This document shows positions 50,151 through 63,400 of a stretch of DNA of 64,000 nucleotides, piece after piece. The position numbers were made by a program, and so were the translations under genes. The number at the start of each line of letters is the position of its first letter. Positions within the stretch are counted from its first letter, which is position 1. This DNA is from Pyropia yezoensis (Eukaryota; Rhodophyta; Bangiophyceae; Bangiales; Bangiaceae). Location: positions 13,197,777 through 13,261,776 of the forward strand of contig CM020619.1 in assembly GCA_009829735.1 (NCBI GenBank), in the 5' to 3' direction. The notes beneath the pieces were generated by a model, which saw only the letters and a program-made list of their open reading frames with translations, did no database searches and was not told the DNA's origin.

Positions 50151-52242
50151 GGTGTGCTGTGCCCCTGCGCATGGACACATGGAGAGCGCGCTGCGCGCAT
50201 CCGCACCGCTCCCCTGGCCGCGGGGGTCGCGCCTTATCAGCCACCGCGGCGCCGGCAGTGCTCTCGCCGCGGCCGGAGCGGCGCGGCCGCCACGCGGCGC
50301 CGTGGCGGCCGGCCGCGGCCACCCCACGGCCGCGCGTGCGCCCGTGGCGGGTGCGACACGCACTGCCCCGCCCCCCCCCCCCCCCCGCCCACAACCGCCC
50401 ACCGTTGGCCGTGGCCGCTCCCCCCCTCCCCGCCGCGCCGTCCCCGCGCTGCCGCCCCGCCGCCGTCGTTACCACTGCCCCAGGCGGCGTCCACCGCCCC
50501 CCCTGCGCTGGCGTCGTCTGCCCCCTGCGCTCCGCTCGCCGCGTCGCCGCCACCTCCTCCCTCCTGCTCCGCCAGCGAAGTAAAGCGGTGCCTTCCCATT
50601 AGAAAGGAGTAGTCGTGACGCTGGACACGTTGATGACAGACAGAAAAGGGTCATTGTCAGTGTGCGCCTCTTCTGTTCTTGGGCGCCGCTCCTCTTGTGT
50701 ATGTACCTTCCCACCTTCGCCCACAGCCATCGGCGCCGGGCCCGCCTTTTGCGGCTGGCAGGCATGTCCCCTCCCTCCTCCCCTGCCCTTGAGGCGGCGG
50801 AAATTATCTTCTTTCCCCACCGCCGCCGGGAGCGGCTCGAGCGGCAGCGGCGGCGGCGGCTTGGGGAGCGCACCGCAGCCAAGCCTTCAGGGACGTGGGC
50901 AGCGAGCGGGTCGCGGGGGAGCCGAGATGAGGTCGGACACAGTGGCGGAGGCGTCGTCTCCCGTACTGGCGGACGACCTGTGGCCGACATGGGACTCCAA
51001 GCTGAGCAACGAGGACTAAATAATGAGGGGGGGCGGGGGGCTGTGCGCGGAGGGAGAAGGTGCCACGGGCTCTGTCACGCCGCGGCTACCGCCCGTCATG
51101 GCATCTCTGTGGGGCTTGCCGCTGGGCACGCCCTGCCGAGCGCGCGGGCAATGTCCAACGCAGACGCTGATGAAGAACAAGCCGCCGACAAGGCGGCAGC
51201 AGCCAGCAGTGGGTGCGGAGGCGACAGGGCCAAGCGCCAGGACCGTAAGAAGGAACAGCCCCGCCTCTTGAAGCCAGCAATGTGGTGTCGTCTGCAGCAG
51301 TTTGTGGGTAGCACGCGAAAAACGGGGGGAAGCCGCTGGAAGCGAGGAGGCGTGCGCAGCGGAAAAGATTCGTCACAGCATAGACCGTGCCCACACATGT
51401 TGCGGGGGGTGACAGACACGATGCGAGGAGCGCGCACCGCGTGTTCTGGTAAACACGGGCGATCCGCGTAAATAGTGAGGGAGCTCGCGTACGGCACGAG
51501 ACTGACATGACATGTAAGTTTCATGCCGTACAGTGCCCGGGCGTGGCCAAACATATTTTCCCCATTCCCCCAAAATTCGTCTCGACCGCCTGCCCCTCAT
51601 CGTAGATGAATACACGTATCCCGTTTCCCTGAAGTTGTCAAGACTCAGTTCCAACGCAACGTGATAGGGCTGTGAATAGCGCCCCGTTTTGGCGGGGCGC
51701 GAGGCGCTTCTATTGCATAGCGCCAAAATCGCGGCTTAATTATGCCCCCGAAGAAGCCGTCGCGCCCCAAAGCGCCCCTTGTAGCTTTCCTATAATTTAC
51801 TTCTCCGACCTACAGCCGTTCTCCAAAAAAAAAACATGTCCCAGAGAACGGTTGTAGTTGCATCTTTGAACTCACGTAGTTGCTTGATCTTCGGCGCCGG
51901 CATGCCGAGTTCCGTCGCTCTTTTCATGCAGCTCCTTCGCTTCACGCAGGTGCCCCACTTTGGTGGCCTTGTCGACCATAGCGCGGGAAGCGACTCTGCG
52001 GTTGAAAGCGGACACAGCAGGAGCGCTGGAGACACTGAGGGGCAGAGGGCCTGTCGAGAACGTTCCGAGCAGGGCCATTAAATCCTCCGCGACAGTACAT
52101 TGGGCTCTGCTCTCCCACCTGACTTCCAATCCTCATCCGTCTCCGTCCGAGCATGTGCATCTGCCACCGTTTCGGCCTTACCTCCTTGTACGCTGACAGC
52201 TACGTTTTCCTTTCTCTTTATCTGGCTACTACGCCCCTTGCC
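50151..52242. other. gene-free transition from GC-rich to balanced composition
   Basis: Up to about 51.45 kb the sequence is GC-rich like the gene block. From about 51.5 kb base composition becomes nearly even. Inverted repeats lie at 51678-51700 (GCGCCCCG / CGGGGCGC) and 51810-51857 (14-bp arms around an A-rich loop). No reading frame is supported. Confidence 0.5.
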
Positions 52243-52244
52243 TA

Positions 52245-53923
52245 AAGGTAGATTCCATATAGCTAGGCCGGTCAAGAATAAGGCATAACAACGGCGTTAA
52301 TGATCGCTTCAAGCTGAAACTGTTCCACATTGCTCTTTGATGTGCCTCGGTACTGTGCTCTCGAAGAAAGCACTCAAAAGCACTGTGAAGCGTCCGTATG
52401 GCAGTCATATTGCGCTTTGTGTCATTTTATTCTTCTTGCAGCGGCTCGCGATGCGATGTTCCGGATTTTTGTCGCATCACATGGGAATGGTCAAGATCTC
52501 CTCAGGGGGGCTACTAAATAAATGGCTTGTACGACTTGTGTCCTTCGATGGGGAGGGGATGGGCCGGGGTCGGATCTTGCGACGATTGCGGCTCCCGGCG
52601 GGGGCGCGGGCGGGCGGTGGCGGTGCACATGCATCAATCTGTGGCGCAGGGGGGGGGATTGCCTGGGGCTCCCTATGGCACGACAGAGGCAGGAGGTCGC
52701 TACCTGCAACAGCGTGGCGGAGGGCGGGTGGCGGGAGGTGGTCTATCAAGGACTTTCGGCCATTGTATGCAACGACAACAGAGAGACTAACAAACGGCTG
52801 AGGGCTCCCTCAGCCCTCCTCCTCATCGTCCATACCCTCTGAGCCCCCATCTGTACGCTCATCCTCTTCGCTCTCCGAACCCTCATCGTCGGCATTCACC
52901 TCATCCTCCTCCACACACTCCATCTCCTGCTCGCGCCCCTCCAACTCGCCCTCGACGGCGTCGCGCGCGGCAGCCAACCCGCGGTAGAAGTTCTCCATCT
53001 TGATGGCGTGGTCCTCGTACTTCGCCCACACCTCGGGCGTAATCTTGTCGAACTCCTTTGCTACGAGATCTTTCAGCGATGACGGTGCGCTCACTCACCC
53101 CCGTCGCGTCCACCGTCCGCTGGACAACACGATGCAGTCCAGACGCGCGCCCCGCCCTGCGCTCCCGCTCAAAGAATGCGCGCACATTAGCGATAATCAC
53201 CGCACACTCCTTGGTCAGGCGCCCCACCGCGCGGTCCCTCGTGCGCGCGGCCGCAGTCACACGCCGAGGGGAAGGCATAGTGCCGAGCCTCGCGTGCCCG
53301 CGGCAAGGGTGCGCAGTGCTCGGGAATCGGGTGCGGGGTGCGTGACGAGGCTCCTCTGGGACCCACTGTGGGGCACCTGGTCAGAGATGCTGAAGGATCA
53401 AAAAAGGCGGGCACTCTGCGGGTGGATCAAGGTGGGATCTCTGGACTGAGCGGGCAGGCTCAAGTTGGACTTGGACGTAAGGTAGCCCCCGTCATGTGTT
53501 GCATGGACCAGATTTGATGTTGCAATCGGGTCAGAAGCCTCTCGTCTGCCTGATCTAACGGCGCTCCTTCCTCGCCCTCTCCTGCAGCGCAGAACTGGGG
53601 AGACGACCCACTGGTGCCAAAAATTTGCGACCAGTCGCGTCCTAACACGTTTTGCAAAGATGCCACTCGTCGAGAGTTGCTTGTATACTGTCACGGGCTC
53701 TTTCAGTGCAAAAAATACCCCGATTTTGTGAGGCCCGTAGCGCAGAAATATTTCTCACACTTTCCTTATACAGCGAATGCCCCAGCTCGGCGCAGAATTG
53801 GAAAGCCTGTGAGTTGTGCTTCCCTTTGAAAGAAGAGCAGAGTAAGAAAAAGAAGTAGCTTCGGAGCTATAGCGGATCAGACATGGGACGTGCAAACCGG
53901 CCTAGCTATATGGAACACACCTT
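52245..53923. mobile_element. non-autonomous Tc1/mariner-type DNA transposon (1.68 kb)
   Basis: Terminal inverted repeats of 28 bp (52245-52272 and 53896-53923) agree at 25 of 28 positions, sharing TTCCATATAGCTAGGCCGG inside. Both ends are flanked by TA (52243-52244 and 53924-53925), the target duplication of the Tc1/mariner superfamily. The inside carries a transposase remnant on the minus strand (52810-53278) and is more GC-rich than the surroundings. It cannot move by itself but could be mobilised in trans. Well-preserved ends suggest fairly recent activity. Confidence 0.85.
52810..53278 (-). pseudogene. transposase remnant: N-terminal HTH joined to the C-terminal end
   Basis: ATG 53278 starts MPSPRRVTAAARTRD, then VIIANVRAFFERERRAG and VVQRTVDATGVSERTV, a helix-turn-helix type seen at the N-terminus of many Tc1/mariner-related transposases. 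The adjacent frame then gives AKEFDKITPEVWAKYEDHAI, a typical transposase C-terminus, and an Asp/Glu-rich tail ending at 52810. The frame switch lies near 53060-53095. The DDE catalytic core that should lie between the two parts is absent. A GTGAGT near 53085 might be a splice donor, but the missing core shows a deletion rather than an intron. Confidence 0.65.
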
Positions 53924-53925
53924 TA

Positions 53926-56858
53926 GTGGTCGAGCTTTCTATGGCTTCTGGTCTCTCTCGACTCCGCAAAAGCGACACGCGCGTCGCAGTGGGCACCCCT
54001 CCCATCGGCTTGTGGAGCAGCACGGTCGACCGCTTCTTTCCAGCCGCCATTTTCGCACGCGGCACCTTCCAATGCATACGTATTGGGGCGGTAACCGCAC
54101 GGCTTGCCGTGTCGGGGGCAGGTGACGCAGCCGCCGTCATCCATGCGGTGGGCGGCCACAGCCGGTCAGTCCTGTCACCCTAAATGTGCCAAATGGGAAA
54201 GAGTATCGCCCCTCTAGGTAGGTATGCTAAGTTCAAATTGTTTATTGATCGTTCCCAAATCGCGGCCATCGACACGCGGGCGCGTGGGCACGTAGCACCT
54301 AGAAAGCGCCTTCTGCACGCCGAATCCGATGTCACAGACCTACAACGTTAGAAGCACGGGATCGGCCGCACATCATTCCCATTTTGATGTATATTCTGAT
54401 AGTCCGCCTCCATTATCGCCCCTATTTTTTGTATCACTCAACGCGAATGGTTTTGAGGCAACCAATTCGATCGTATGGGATTACATAAAGGGCGTTTGCA
54501 ACGAAAGTGTTACGCTCTACAGACATGGCGAAGTACCCCTGCTACTGGCAGCGAGTGGCGACCACGCTGACGCGATAGGTGCGCTGCTATGGCTTGTGGC
54601 GGTGCAAAAGGTTGAATTACTGCGACGGGAGGTCGCGCCCCCTAACTTGAAGGGCCGGAGCGAGTCCCTCTCGTGACGGCAGCGAAGAATGGGGACGGAG
54701 CGAGAGGAGCATGAAGCGCAAGTGATCCTACCGTACGTAACGCTCCATTCCAAGTGGTGAGGCAGGGACACAGTGCGATTGTCGATTTTATGTGGAGACT
54801 GTTGGCAACAGCTAAATCGATAGCTTCGCAGTGCGCCCTCATTTTACCAGGGCGTGGTGCTGGAGCGCTGGTACACGAATTCCGCTCCAAAGATCTCTAA
54901 TCTCACCCCGGGAGCGCCCTTGTACGTCACCCTGCAACTGTTCAGTTCAAAACAGTAATTACAGCGACCGATGATAGAAGCCTGGTTCTACCAGGCTTTT
55001 CTGTTTTCGGGTTGAACAGATCGCTTGGTGCGCCGAGATAATACACAGCTGCTGCTCTGTTCTGTTGCGCTGTTCCTTTTCTACTAAGCTCAGAGATTAA
55101 GGAGAAGACTCATCTGTGGTGGCATCTTGGTGCACTTTCTTGATGACTTCAGCAGGCCAAGTAATTGAACATTCACGTTCCGCGTGCGCGGTACGCCAAA
55201 CAGTCGTTGAACCATCTCCATAGTCCACTAGACGAGACCATAGGGGCTTGGCTACGGATTGCCCAATCCTCGAGCACTTTTACCTGTCTTGATGGAATCA
55301 AGGCAGGCGAAAGCCATTGCTGGCTGCATCTACGCCTTTCAACACGCACTTCGTAGCTTGAGGCTCCAAGGGGTTTCCCGCAATTTTACGATGTCTATCA
55401 ATTCTCTACTATTGCGAGGTGCCGATTTGTGGCCGATCCGAACAAGAACACAAGCGCATGAACAAGAGGGTGAGCCAACGGCGTGCCAGTGTGTGGGAAG
55501 TAACCAATAGCGTGCTGTGGCGCTCAGATCCCTGGAAGCATTTTATTGGCTGCGGCGACAGTGAGTCTCGTACTGAACGCTGATTGATCAAAACGCTGTT
55601 GTTTTCTCGACCGATCTCAGTCGTATCTCCTCTACCGCATGCGGCGTCCCCATCAGGTCTCAAGAGATCAGTTGTGCAACTGGCAACTGGTGCCGATGTG
55701 GGCGGGAAATCCCCTGGAAATCTCAGATCCTCCGTTTTCTCTTCAACTGACCCCCATGCGGAGCTTTCATTGGTCGGAGGAGCACCAGCTGTGGTCAGGT
55801 GCGCCTCATCTGAGGCATGCCATTGATCATCTGTATTTTGTTTGTGTTCCTGTCCGGATCGGCCAGAATTGGGCGCTCAGCAATAGGCAAGCCCGAAGGT
55901 CCATCGTGGGCTCTGCGCGCGTGACGACGAAGGCACGGGCTGTTAGAAGTTCCGCCCCCTAAGACAGCAGCCCAGCTATCCAGCTGTTCAGCATTAAGTG
56001 TTCACCCAGCTCACGTTCCCTATTAGTGAACAGTTCAACACTTGGAGAATTCTGCATCGCACTGATAGGAAGAGCCGACATCGAAGGATCAAGAAAATAC
56101 GTCGCAATGAACGCTTGGCTGTCACAAGCCAGTTCCTTTGTACCGGGTGACTCTGGTAGGTAATTCCCCACTACCAGTCTTTTGTCGCACCCTCTTTGCT
56201 TCTCCCGAGGCGTGGACCCGAGGTAGACAAAGGCACCGTCTCTAGTGGGAGTAGCTCGTACCTTAAGCTGAACGCCGCCGCACAGGTGTACAACTTGCAC
56301 TGCGCGGTCGTCAATGCACATGTTACCGCGCGTTGAACCGCAACGCTTTATCCCCGAACTATGAGGTAAGGAGCCAAGTCAGCTTCGGATTGTCCCTATA
56401 CAACGGATTGTTATCCGGCACCTTTTTGATCTATTCGCCTTCATGAATGGATTTTTATCCCATCCGCTTGGTACCGCCGTCCTATGAGTTCCTCGCATCC
56501 AGATGTGTTGCCCTACAAGAGGTTCTTTGACAAACATATGCCAGAAGCACTCTCCTTAGCCAAAGTGCATCCACGCAAACTTTTTTTTTTTTTTGCGCAC
56601 CAAGGCCGGACTAGACGATGAGCGAGGCGCACCCGCCTGATACGATAATATCATACAACTGTATGATTGACACAGTCTTTTTTCGTTCATCCCTGTGGTA
56701 CTACTTATGTTCCCAGCCGCTGGTATGTTAACGGCCTTCTGCAGCTCCTGCCATACGTGGTGGCGTTTATCTATAGGCACGCTTTCACGTCGGCAAGACT
56801 CTAACTTAAGCCGAAAGGGTGCCGTCGTAAGCACTCTTCGCCCACTGCCATCTAGTCG
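53926..56858. other. gene-poor, balanced-composition region
   Basis: No supported gene or RNA. A perfect 9-bp stem with a 3-base loop followed by T-rich sequence lies at 54978-54998 (AAGCCTGGT / ACCAGGCTT). A T run lies at 56580-56594. The longest open frames are about 110-120 codons and look random. Confidence 0.5.
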
Positions 56859-57403
56859 TTAGACTACACCCGTACCTTCTCCAAAAAAAAAGCCGTAGGA
56901 ACTGGCTGCGGATTGCTCATTGTTCTCGTCGCGGAACTGCTCGACAGGAAGAAGAACTTGGTTTCTCTCATCTCCGACAGCAGTAGGCGCCGGGGGGGGG
57001 ACGAGTACACCACCATGTTCCTCGTCTGCCGCGAAGTCATCCTCTGAAAGGTCCAGACGCTCGTTTTCGTCCTCGTACAGGTCTTCCTCCGCCTCCCCAC
57101 CACAGAGGTCTAACACACCCCCGCCCGCACAGGGTCCATCGTCATCCTCTGCCTCGCCACCGTCATCACCCTCCCATACTCCGCCCGCGCCCCCGACATC
57201 TCCACTCCCCCCTTCCCCCGCGGGTAGGGCAGCCTCCAACACAGGCCCCTCCCTCGTCTCAGCCCCTCGCCCACCGTCTCCCGTGCGTTGGCCGTCGACG
57301 GCACTCTCGTCATCGCTTGCGCGTTCAGCGAGAGGTCGATTGCGACCCCTGTGGACGAAGAACGTTGAGCGGCTAACGAGAGCAGGTCCCCTTGCGCCGT
57401 CAT
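56859..57403 (-). other. GC-rich island with an acidic open frame
   Basis: In the middle of the balanced-composition region a GC-rich island (about 56985-57540) contains minus-strand frames. One (56859-57242) codes for a very acidic stretch (YEDENERLDLSEDDF, then AADEEHGG); another (57110-57403) starts with ATG MTAQGDLLSLAAQRS. Together they resemble a disordered piece of a GC-rich gene, perhaps a transposed fragment. There is no domain and no clear gene structure. Confidence 0.25.
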
Positions 57404-60400
57404 CGGTGCAGCGCCAGCATGCGCACAGGCGCCTCTACAACAAGGCGCGGGGGGGGGGAGGGAAAGCCGGTGTGAGGGCCGGTGGAGGTGGATGGGGGTT
57501 GGCAGTCGAAGCGTGGCGCAATGGAGTGACGAAAGAAGGGATTAGCGTTGGCAGGCCCACTAGCTGCGTATTTATTTACTCTCAGATGCTGCCTCGGACC
57601 AGTCTCGGCGAATGCGTTTGTGGAAGGCTACCGCCGTCAAAGCACGACAGCCAATGAGGAGAAAGAGTAAGGCTCCACTGTCCTGCCATAACGCCAGGCA
57701 GTCTGCTAGGACTGGCCAGATCAAGATGGACGGTTCTGGGAGGCTCGCCATTGGACAGTCCTGGAACACTCTGCTAGGCTGCCCAGTTTTCCAGCTAGCA
57801 CTGTCCTGGATAACCTGCCATATCCTTGGCCCGACTGCTGAGCTGGTCGGATCAAAATGGAAAGCACGCTATTGGACAGTTCATATCGCCTGCCTGGATA
57901 ACCAGGCAATCGGCGGGTTATTCAGCCGAATGCCTGGTTATCCTGCCCGAAATTTCCCATAGGGCCCCTCCTCAGTCCTTTTGTAAGTGACGGTCCGAGG
58001 GGGGACTAGCGGATCACTTGAAGTCCACTCTTTAGACCTACCACAACGCGTGTTAACTCTTCTGACACCTCTGGCTTCACACCTTGGAGGTAAAAAGAAT
58101 CGATAGGTCATGCTTTCACAGTCTGTAATCGTACTGGAGATCATATCAAATGAGGGTGTACTCTTCTTTTACGTCAGGTTTCTGTTGTCACTGAGCTCAT
58201 CTTAGGGCACCAGCGTGACCTTTAACAGATGTGCCGCCCCAGCCAAACTCCCCACCTGACAATGTCCTCCGCGCAGGTCCATTTCCGAAGAGGTGTAAAT
58301 CCTAGAAAATGGGTGTTACCACCCAGTTCGGCTCGCCGGAGTAAGTAGAACAAGCCCGGGAGTACAGGTACTTCACTGTGGATCGCCAGCGGGAAGAGAC
58401 AAGAACGGCAAGCACCCCTGCCTCCATCGACACGTTCTATTCCCACAGGCAGCGTCAATCCAGCCTCCGAAGAGGCTAGACGTCTGCCGACCATTGGCGT
58501 CTATGCCTACGCGTGCGAGCAACCCCGATCATTAGAGCCAACCCATTTCCTAAAGTAACGGATCTATTTGCCGAATTCCCTTTTCTACATTATTCTATTG
58601 ACTGAGGCTGTTCACCTTGGGGACCTGGTGCGGATACGGGTACGGCCAGGTGTGAGAATTCCTCATCTGGCGCAAGTGTAAGACAGCTGCGTCCCCTGGG
58701 TCTTCAAGGGCTATTGCAAGTGTTCCGAACACCACAAGACGTGCGGTGCTTTTCCGGCGTTTCGCCCCCTATCTTTGGACAAACCGATTCCAGGGTGTTG
58801 GGCGCATTAAACAGAAAAGAGATCCCTGCTCGGAGCACCAGCGGACATCCCCAAGTTCAGTTGCGTTGCCGCATTTGCGGTAACCACAGTTTCCACATCC
58901 TGGTGCGGGACTGTTAACCCGCTTCCCTTTCGGTGGCCTGCGCTGCAAGAGCACACTTGAATACGGAGTTTCTCCATCTCTTAGGACCGACTAACCCCCG
59001 TCCAAGCACAGTTCGCGTGGCACCCTTCCGCACTTCAGTCTCCAAGAGTCTCACTTGAATATTGGCTACCACCACCAAGATGTACACTAGGGGTCGCCCC
59101 ACCCGAGCTTACGCCCTAGGCTTCCATGCGAGTGTACCGAGTTTCAAAAACCCCACGCCTTCTACTCATTGATGCTTCATATTTACCGCAACGGTGACGC
59201 CTCGGTCCCCCGCTTAAGCGCCGTACGTTTTTAGGGCTGATCAATTCGCCAGGCGAGTTGTGACACATTCCGTAGTGGATTCCGACTTCCATGGCCACCG
59301 TCCTGCTGTCCGTATGAACCATCTCCATTCCGGTGCCTGAATGAGCTGGGAGTTTGGCACCTTCGAATCGCTTTCGGTTCATCAAACATTGCCAGTTCTG
59401 CTTACCAAAATCAGACCGCTGAGAGCAAGCATTGTCCGCACGGCGTTCATTGTTTTAAGCAACGTTGCCGGCTCCTCACCTATTCTTTAGAAGTCGAGAG
59501 TAAGTCGAAAGAGTTGCCCCCCCGATGCCACGTCAATTGCTTTAACGGATGATACTGACTTGTATTTGCACCCGCCTTCCTGACGGAATCCTCGGAGGGA
59601 GCAAGCTACTATATGGTTCGATTAGTCTGTCGCCTTCTATCCCCAAGTTCCTTACAAGGCGTTCTTGTTCGCGCGCATGCGAGCTTGACGACACCTCTCT
59701 ATCGGTGCATTGTCATAGATGGGGCGTGAGAGCGAATAAGGGCAAGTTAAAATTGCACAAAATGTTCGGTTTCAGAGTCTACAAGAGAAAAAGGACTCTA
59801 TCGTCGTCCGTAGGGCTCTGTAAATCGTCCAAGGCACCTTGGAGGTCGTTGTTTGGGCGCTGCTAAGGCGCGAATAGGACGAGATTGTCCCCGACTTGCC
59901 CTCGCTGTTGAGGCGCGATTTGGAAAGGATCGTAGTATCAATGTGAGCTGACCAAGCTGGATGGTTCGCCAAGTCGAAGAGATCACTGGGGGACCAAAAC
60001 GCTAGCGTAAGCCGCAAGCGACGAACACTAAATTCACCGCGAGCTAATTAGAGGGCCTACCGTTCTATATAGGTTTCAAAACAAATAGTCAAACGGGGCT
60101 ACAAGGGCGCTTTCATGGCGCGATGACGGATCTCGGGCCGCTTGCGTGACGTGTTCTTGCGCCCCCGCCCCGCGCACTAGAAAAAAAAGGGGCGCGACGC
60201 ACAGCCTCAGAGTCTATCTCATACATCATCGCGTACGAGGTACTTTTCCTCTCCGGTCGTGCGCATGCGGCTCCTCGCTGGGAACCGATTCTTCGTATTT
60301 TTATTTGTTCTGCGACCACGAAGAAAATAAGAAAGAGTCTCCGGAAACCCTTGTGCGAGTGCGAAGAGAGCCTGAAAGAAGCGCACGCTGTAGAGCTCTA

Positions 60401-63400
60401 AGTGGCCACAGGCCGACGCTTCACTATCCAAATCCTAGATATCAACTCGCGCACGCTTTCTTTTGTCCGCTTTTTGGGACCCTACTTCTAATTCATGCAA
60501 AATGGGACCTTCTCGCGTGAAGAAGCCGCAGATGGCTCTCTTGCTGTGCCCATGAGAACAAAGAGCAGTCTGAGAAGCCGTCAATAACTGAACCCAGAAC
60601 TTTTGGCTACAGCCCCGACGCTGTCCACGATGACCCTGATGAGCAATATCATGACGCCAAAGGACAGCCTGTGACCTTCTCGCTCTATCGCAGCTGTGTT
60701 TTCCTCGGTGGCGTCCTTGGTTTCGAACATGCGTGTCAGTGAAGATGGACCTCGGCCACGTGCGATTGTTGTCATTTGATCCTGAATCTCACAGCGTACC
60801 CAGACAAGCGATGTATCAATTATATCGAGATTCGCGGACGTCATTGGAGGGCGCTTCAGATTACTCCACTCAACCACCGCTATTTTCGGTTGACCGACCT
60901 CGCAAGGGTGGATTTTGAAGTCATGCGCCGCACTTCTTCTGCTTACCTGCGTCTGATAGACCTCAAGCCAGGAGCATTTGTCATGATCTGCTGATTCTCA
61001 TTTAAAAACTGAAAGAACTAAATACGATTGCAGCCTGTAGAGGCACATCGGCCTCACTGTGGACCACTTCTAGTTCTCGCTGAAACGACAGGAGCACATA
61101 CTGTACTCATTCGTTGTAAAGCATGAATACAGACATGCGACTGCAAAAAACCATGACGCAACTGCGGGTGTACATCCGAACGTGCGCTTGTGCTCATCAA
61201 AGACTTTTTTCGTTGTTCTGTGTTTCTCCTGACTTTGTGGGGCTTACTTACAGCTCGGGACTCTCCAAATCGGATGCATTCAACAAAGCATTCTCCGCTC
61301 GTCCTGAAAACTGAGCTTGCCCGCTAAGACGGAATCCCGAAGATTGACTCTCAGAACTTCCTGTCCAGCTCCCTGGACCATTCCGATATCGATTCAGAGA
61401 ATTCTTAAGGTTCGTTTATGTGCCAGCCGTTGATATTTTCGCGACTTTCTTCTGTGCTTTCTCAAAAGCTACACGAAACAGCTTTCGAGGCCTGCGCTGA
61501 ACACAGTTGATGCAATCGCCAATCCACAAAGCTTAAACGAATTAATTTACTGTAGATGAAACAGAGTCATTCATAAAACGAGATGCAAGTGTAAGAAACA
61601 TTGGAAGACTGACACAAGTGAGACTTCCTGACCAGGCTGAGTAGCATCTTGCCAAAATTCTGAAAGACTGCTTGGCGGGCAGTCCTCGAAATCAATATGA
61701 GAATCGAACAGGCGTCATTGACAGTTAATAACTCAGATACTAGGAATGTTTTGTTCTTGCAGCAACTGTTGGCAATTCATTGTGTAATCCAGAAAATTGG
61801 TTTGGCAATAAGTGTATAAAAGCTCAACGTGTGGCTGCTTACCATGGAAACATCACTTTTTTGGCACTGAACATGTTGAGTTAGTCATACCGTCGTTAAG
61901 AGACGTTCAGCATTGCCATGACTTGAGAAGTCGCGCGATCAGGGGAGGTAAAGGCCACTTCTCGGATGATATTTGAAATTGCTCGATTTTCAAAGCCCGC
62001 TATCTTCGTTCGACTGTGCTCAAGAAAGTAAGGATTCTATAGTAAGCAGACGGAAATAGACATTAATTTACTTCGTAATCATTATTAGACCAGTTCTTAG
62101 AAATGTTAAAGGATCGTACTGTGTATATACCATGCCAGCTATTTTCTCTCATGATTTGTTGTTACATGGTCTCCCGCGAGATCTCTCGAAAGGAATCCTG
62201 GCGCACTGTGTTAGCGGAGGATGGGTCGATTTCGCCCATTCAGTCAATGGAAACCCCTTGCATAAGAAGAGGGGGGTCCACAGAGAAGCTCTTACCACAT
62301 GTGAATCAGTTTGGGAAGATGTGAAAGGATGACGATCATTGGCCAGTGCGGCTGGGTATCTCACGTTCTCGAATGGGAATTTACGCGCGGCACACAGGCG
62401 ATGGAAGAGAGTGGTGGCACTCCAAAAGGCAACGAGCAAATTGTCTCTCTCATCGACACGTGTACAGACGGATTAGTTTGTTATCCTACGGAAGGCGACA
62501 TCATGACTAGCGCTATGCTAGCCTGTGAGTGCCCATCCACAAAATACGGCAACTTTGGTACGGTTTCTCCTGCCTTTCAATGACAAGAAGTAATGAGCTT
62601 ATCACGGCTACCACTCTGGACGAGTCCATAACACTAGCCGCGATCAGGACAATGTATGGGACTAATCCATCGCTTGGAGCGACGCCTGGTGTGCACGAAA
62701 GGAAGCGACGTATTCCGCCCAAGCATATGGCATGTGTCTCCAAGAGAGGAAGAAAGAGATCTCGATAAAGATCAATAACTGCAAGGATCTATCCCCAGCA
62801 CCATGTACTTTCTAGAGACTCTCCGGGCCTCCCGACCCAGGACGATCATGTGAATATTGTTGAATACCTCATTATAGTGCGCTTGCGGCCCAGAACACCT
62901 AGGAGCATCACAGACCTAATGTTGACTGCGTCTTCCACACGCAAGACAAGTCTCGTCCCTTTAAGTAAGATAGTAGTGCTGGCATGCGCGTACCTAATTA
63001 GATGAACAAGGTCGCGTTCGTTAACCCAACAAGTTTTTTGCCGCCCGACGGGTTCATGGACAGCTCGATAAACACGTCGCAGTCTATGTCATGCACATGT
63101 CCGATGAGCTCTCTCACGCTCAATTGGCGCTTTTGTTGCTTGGCCTCCCTATCACAATGCTCATCTACCAACCAGACTCAGTTGGTGTGGATCTCCGGCG
63201 ATGTAACGAGCAGTACAGCAAGAGGAATAAGCCAAGAGGAATAAGCGTTGTGTGCGGAAATGCATTTCTCGGGCCAGCACTGCTTTCGTAGAATTGTTCA
63301 GGTGACAAGAATCTGATTTTATCAATAACCGGGACGGCAACGTCGTGGGAGCCGTTCTATAGACACGTCGAAGATGAGTAAGTCACAGAGCTAACAAGTT

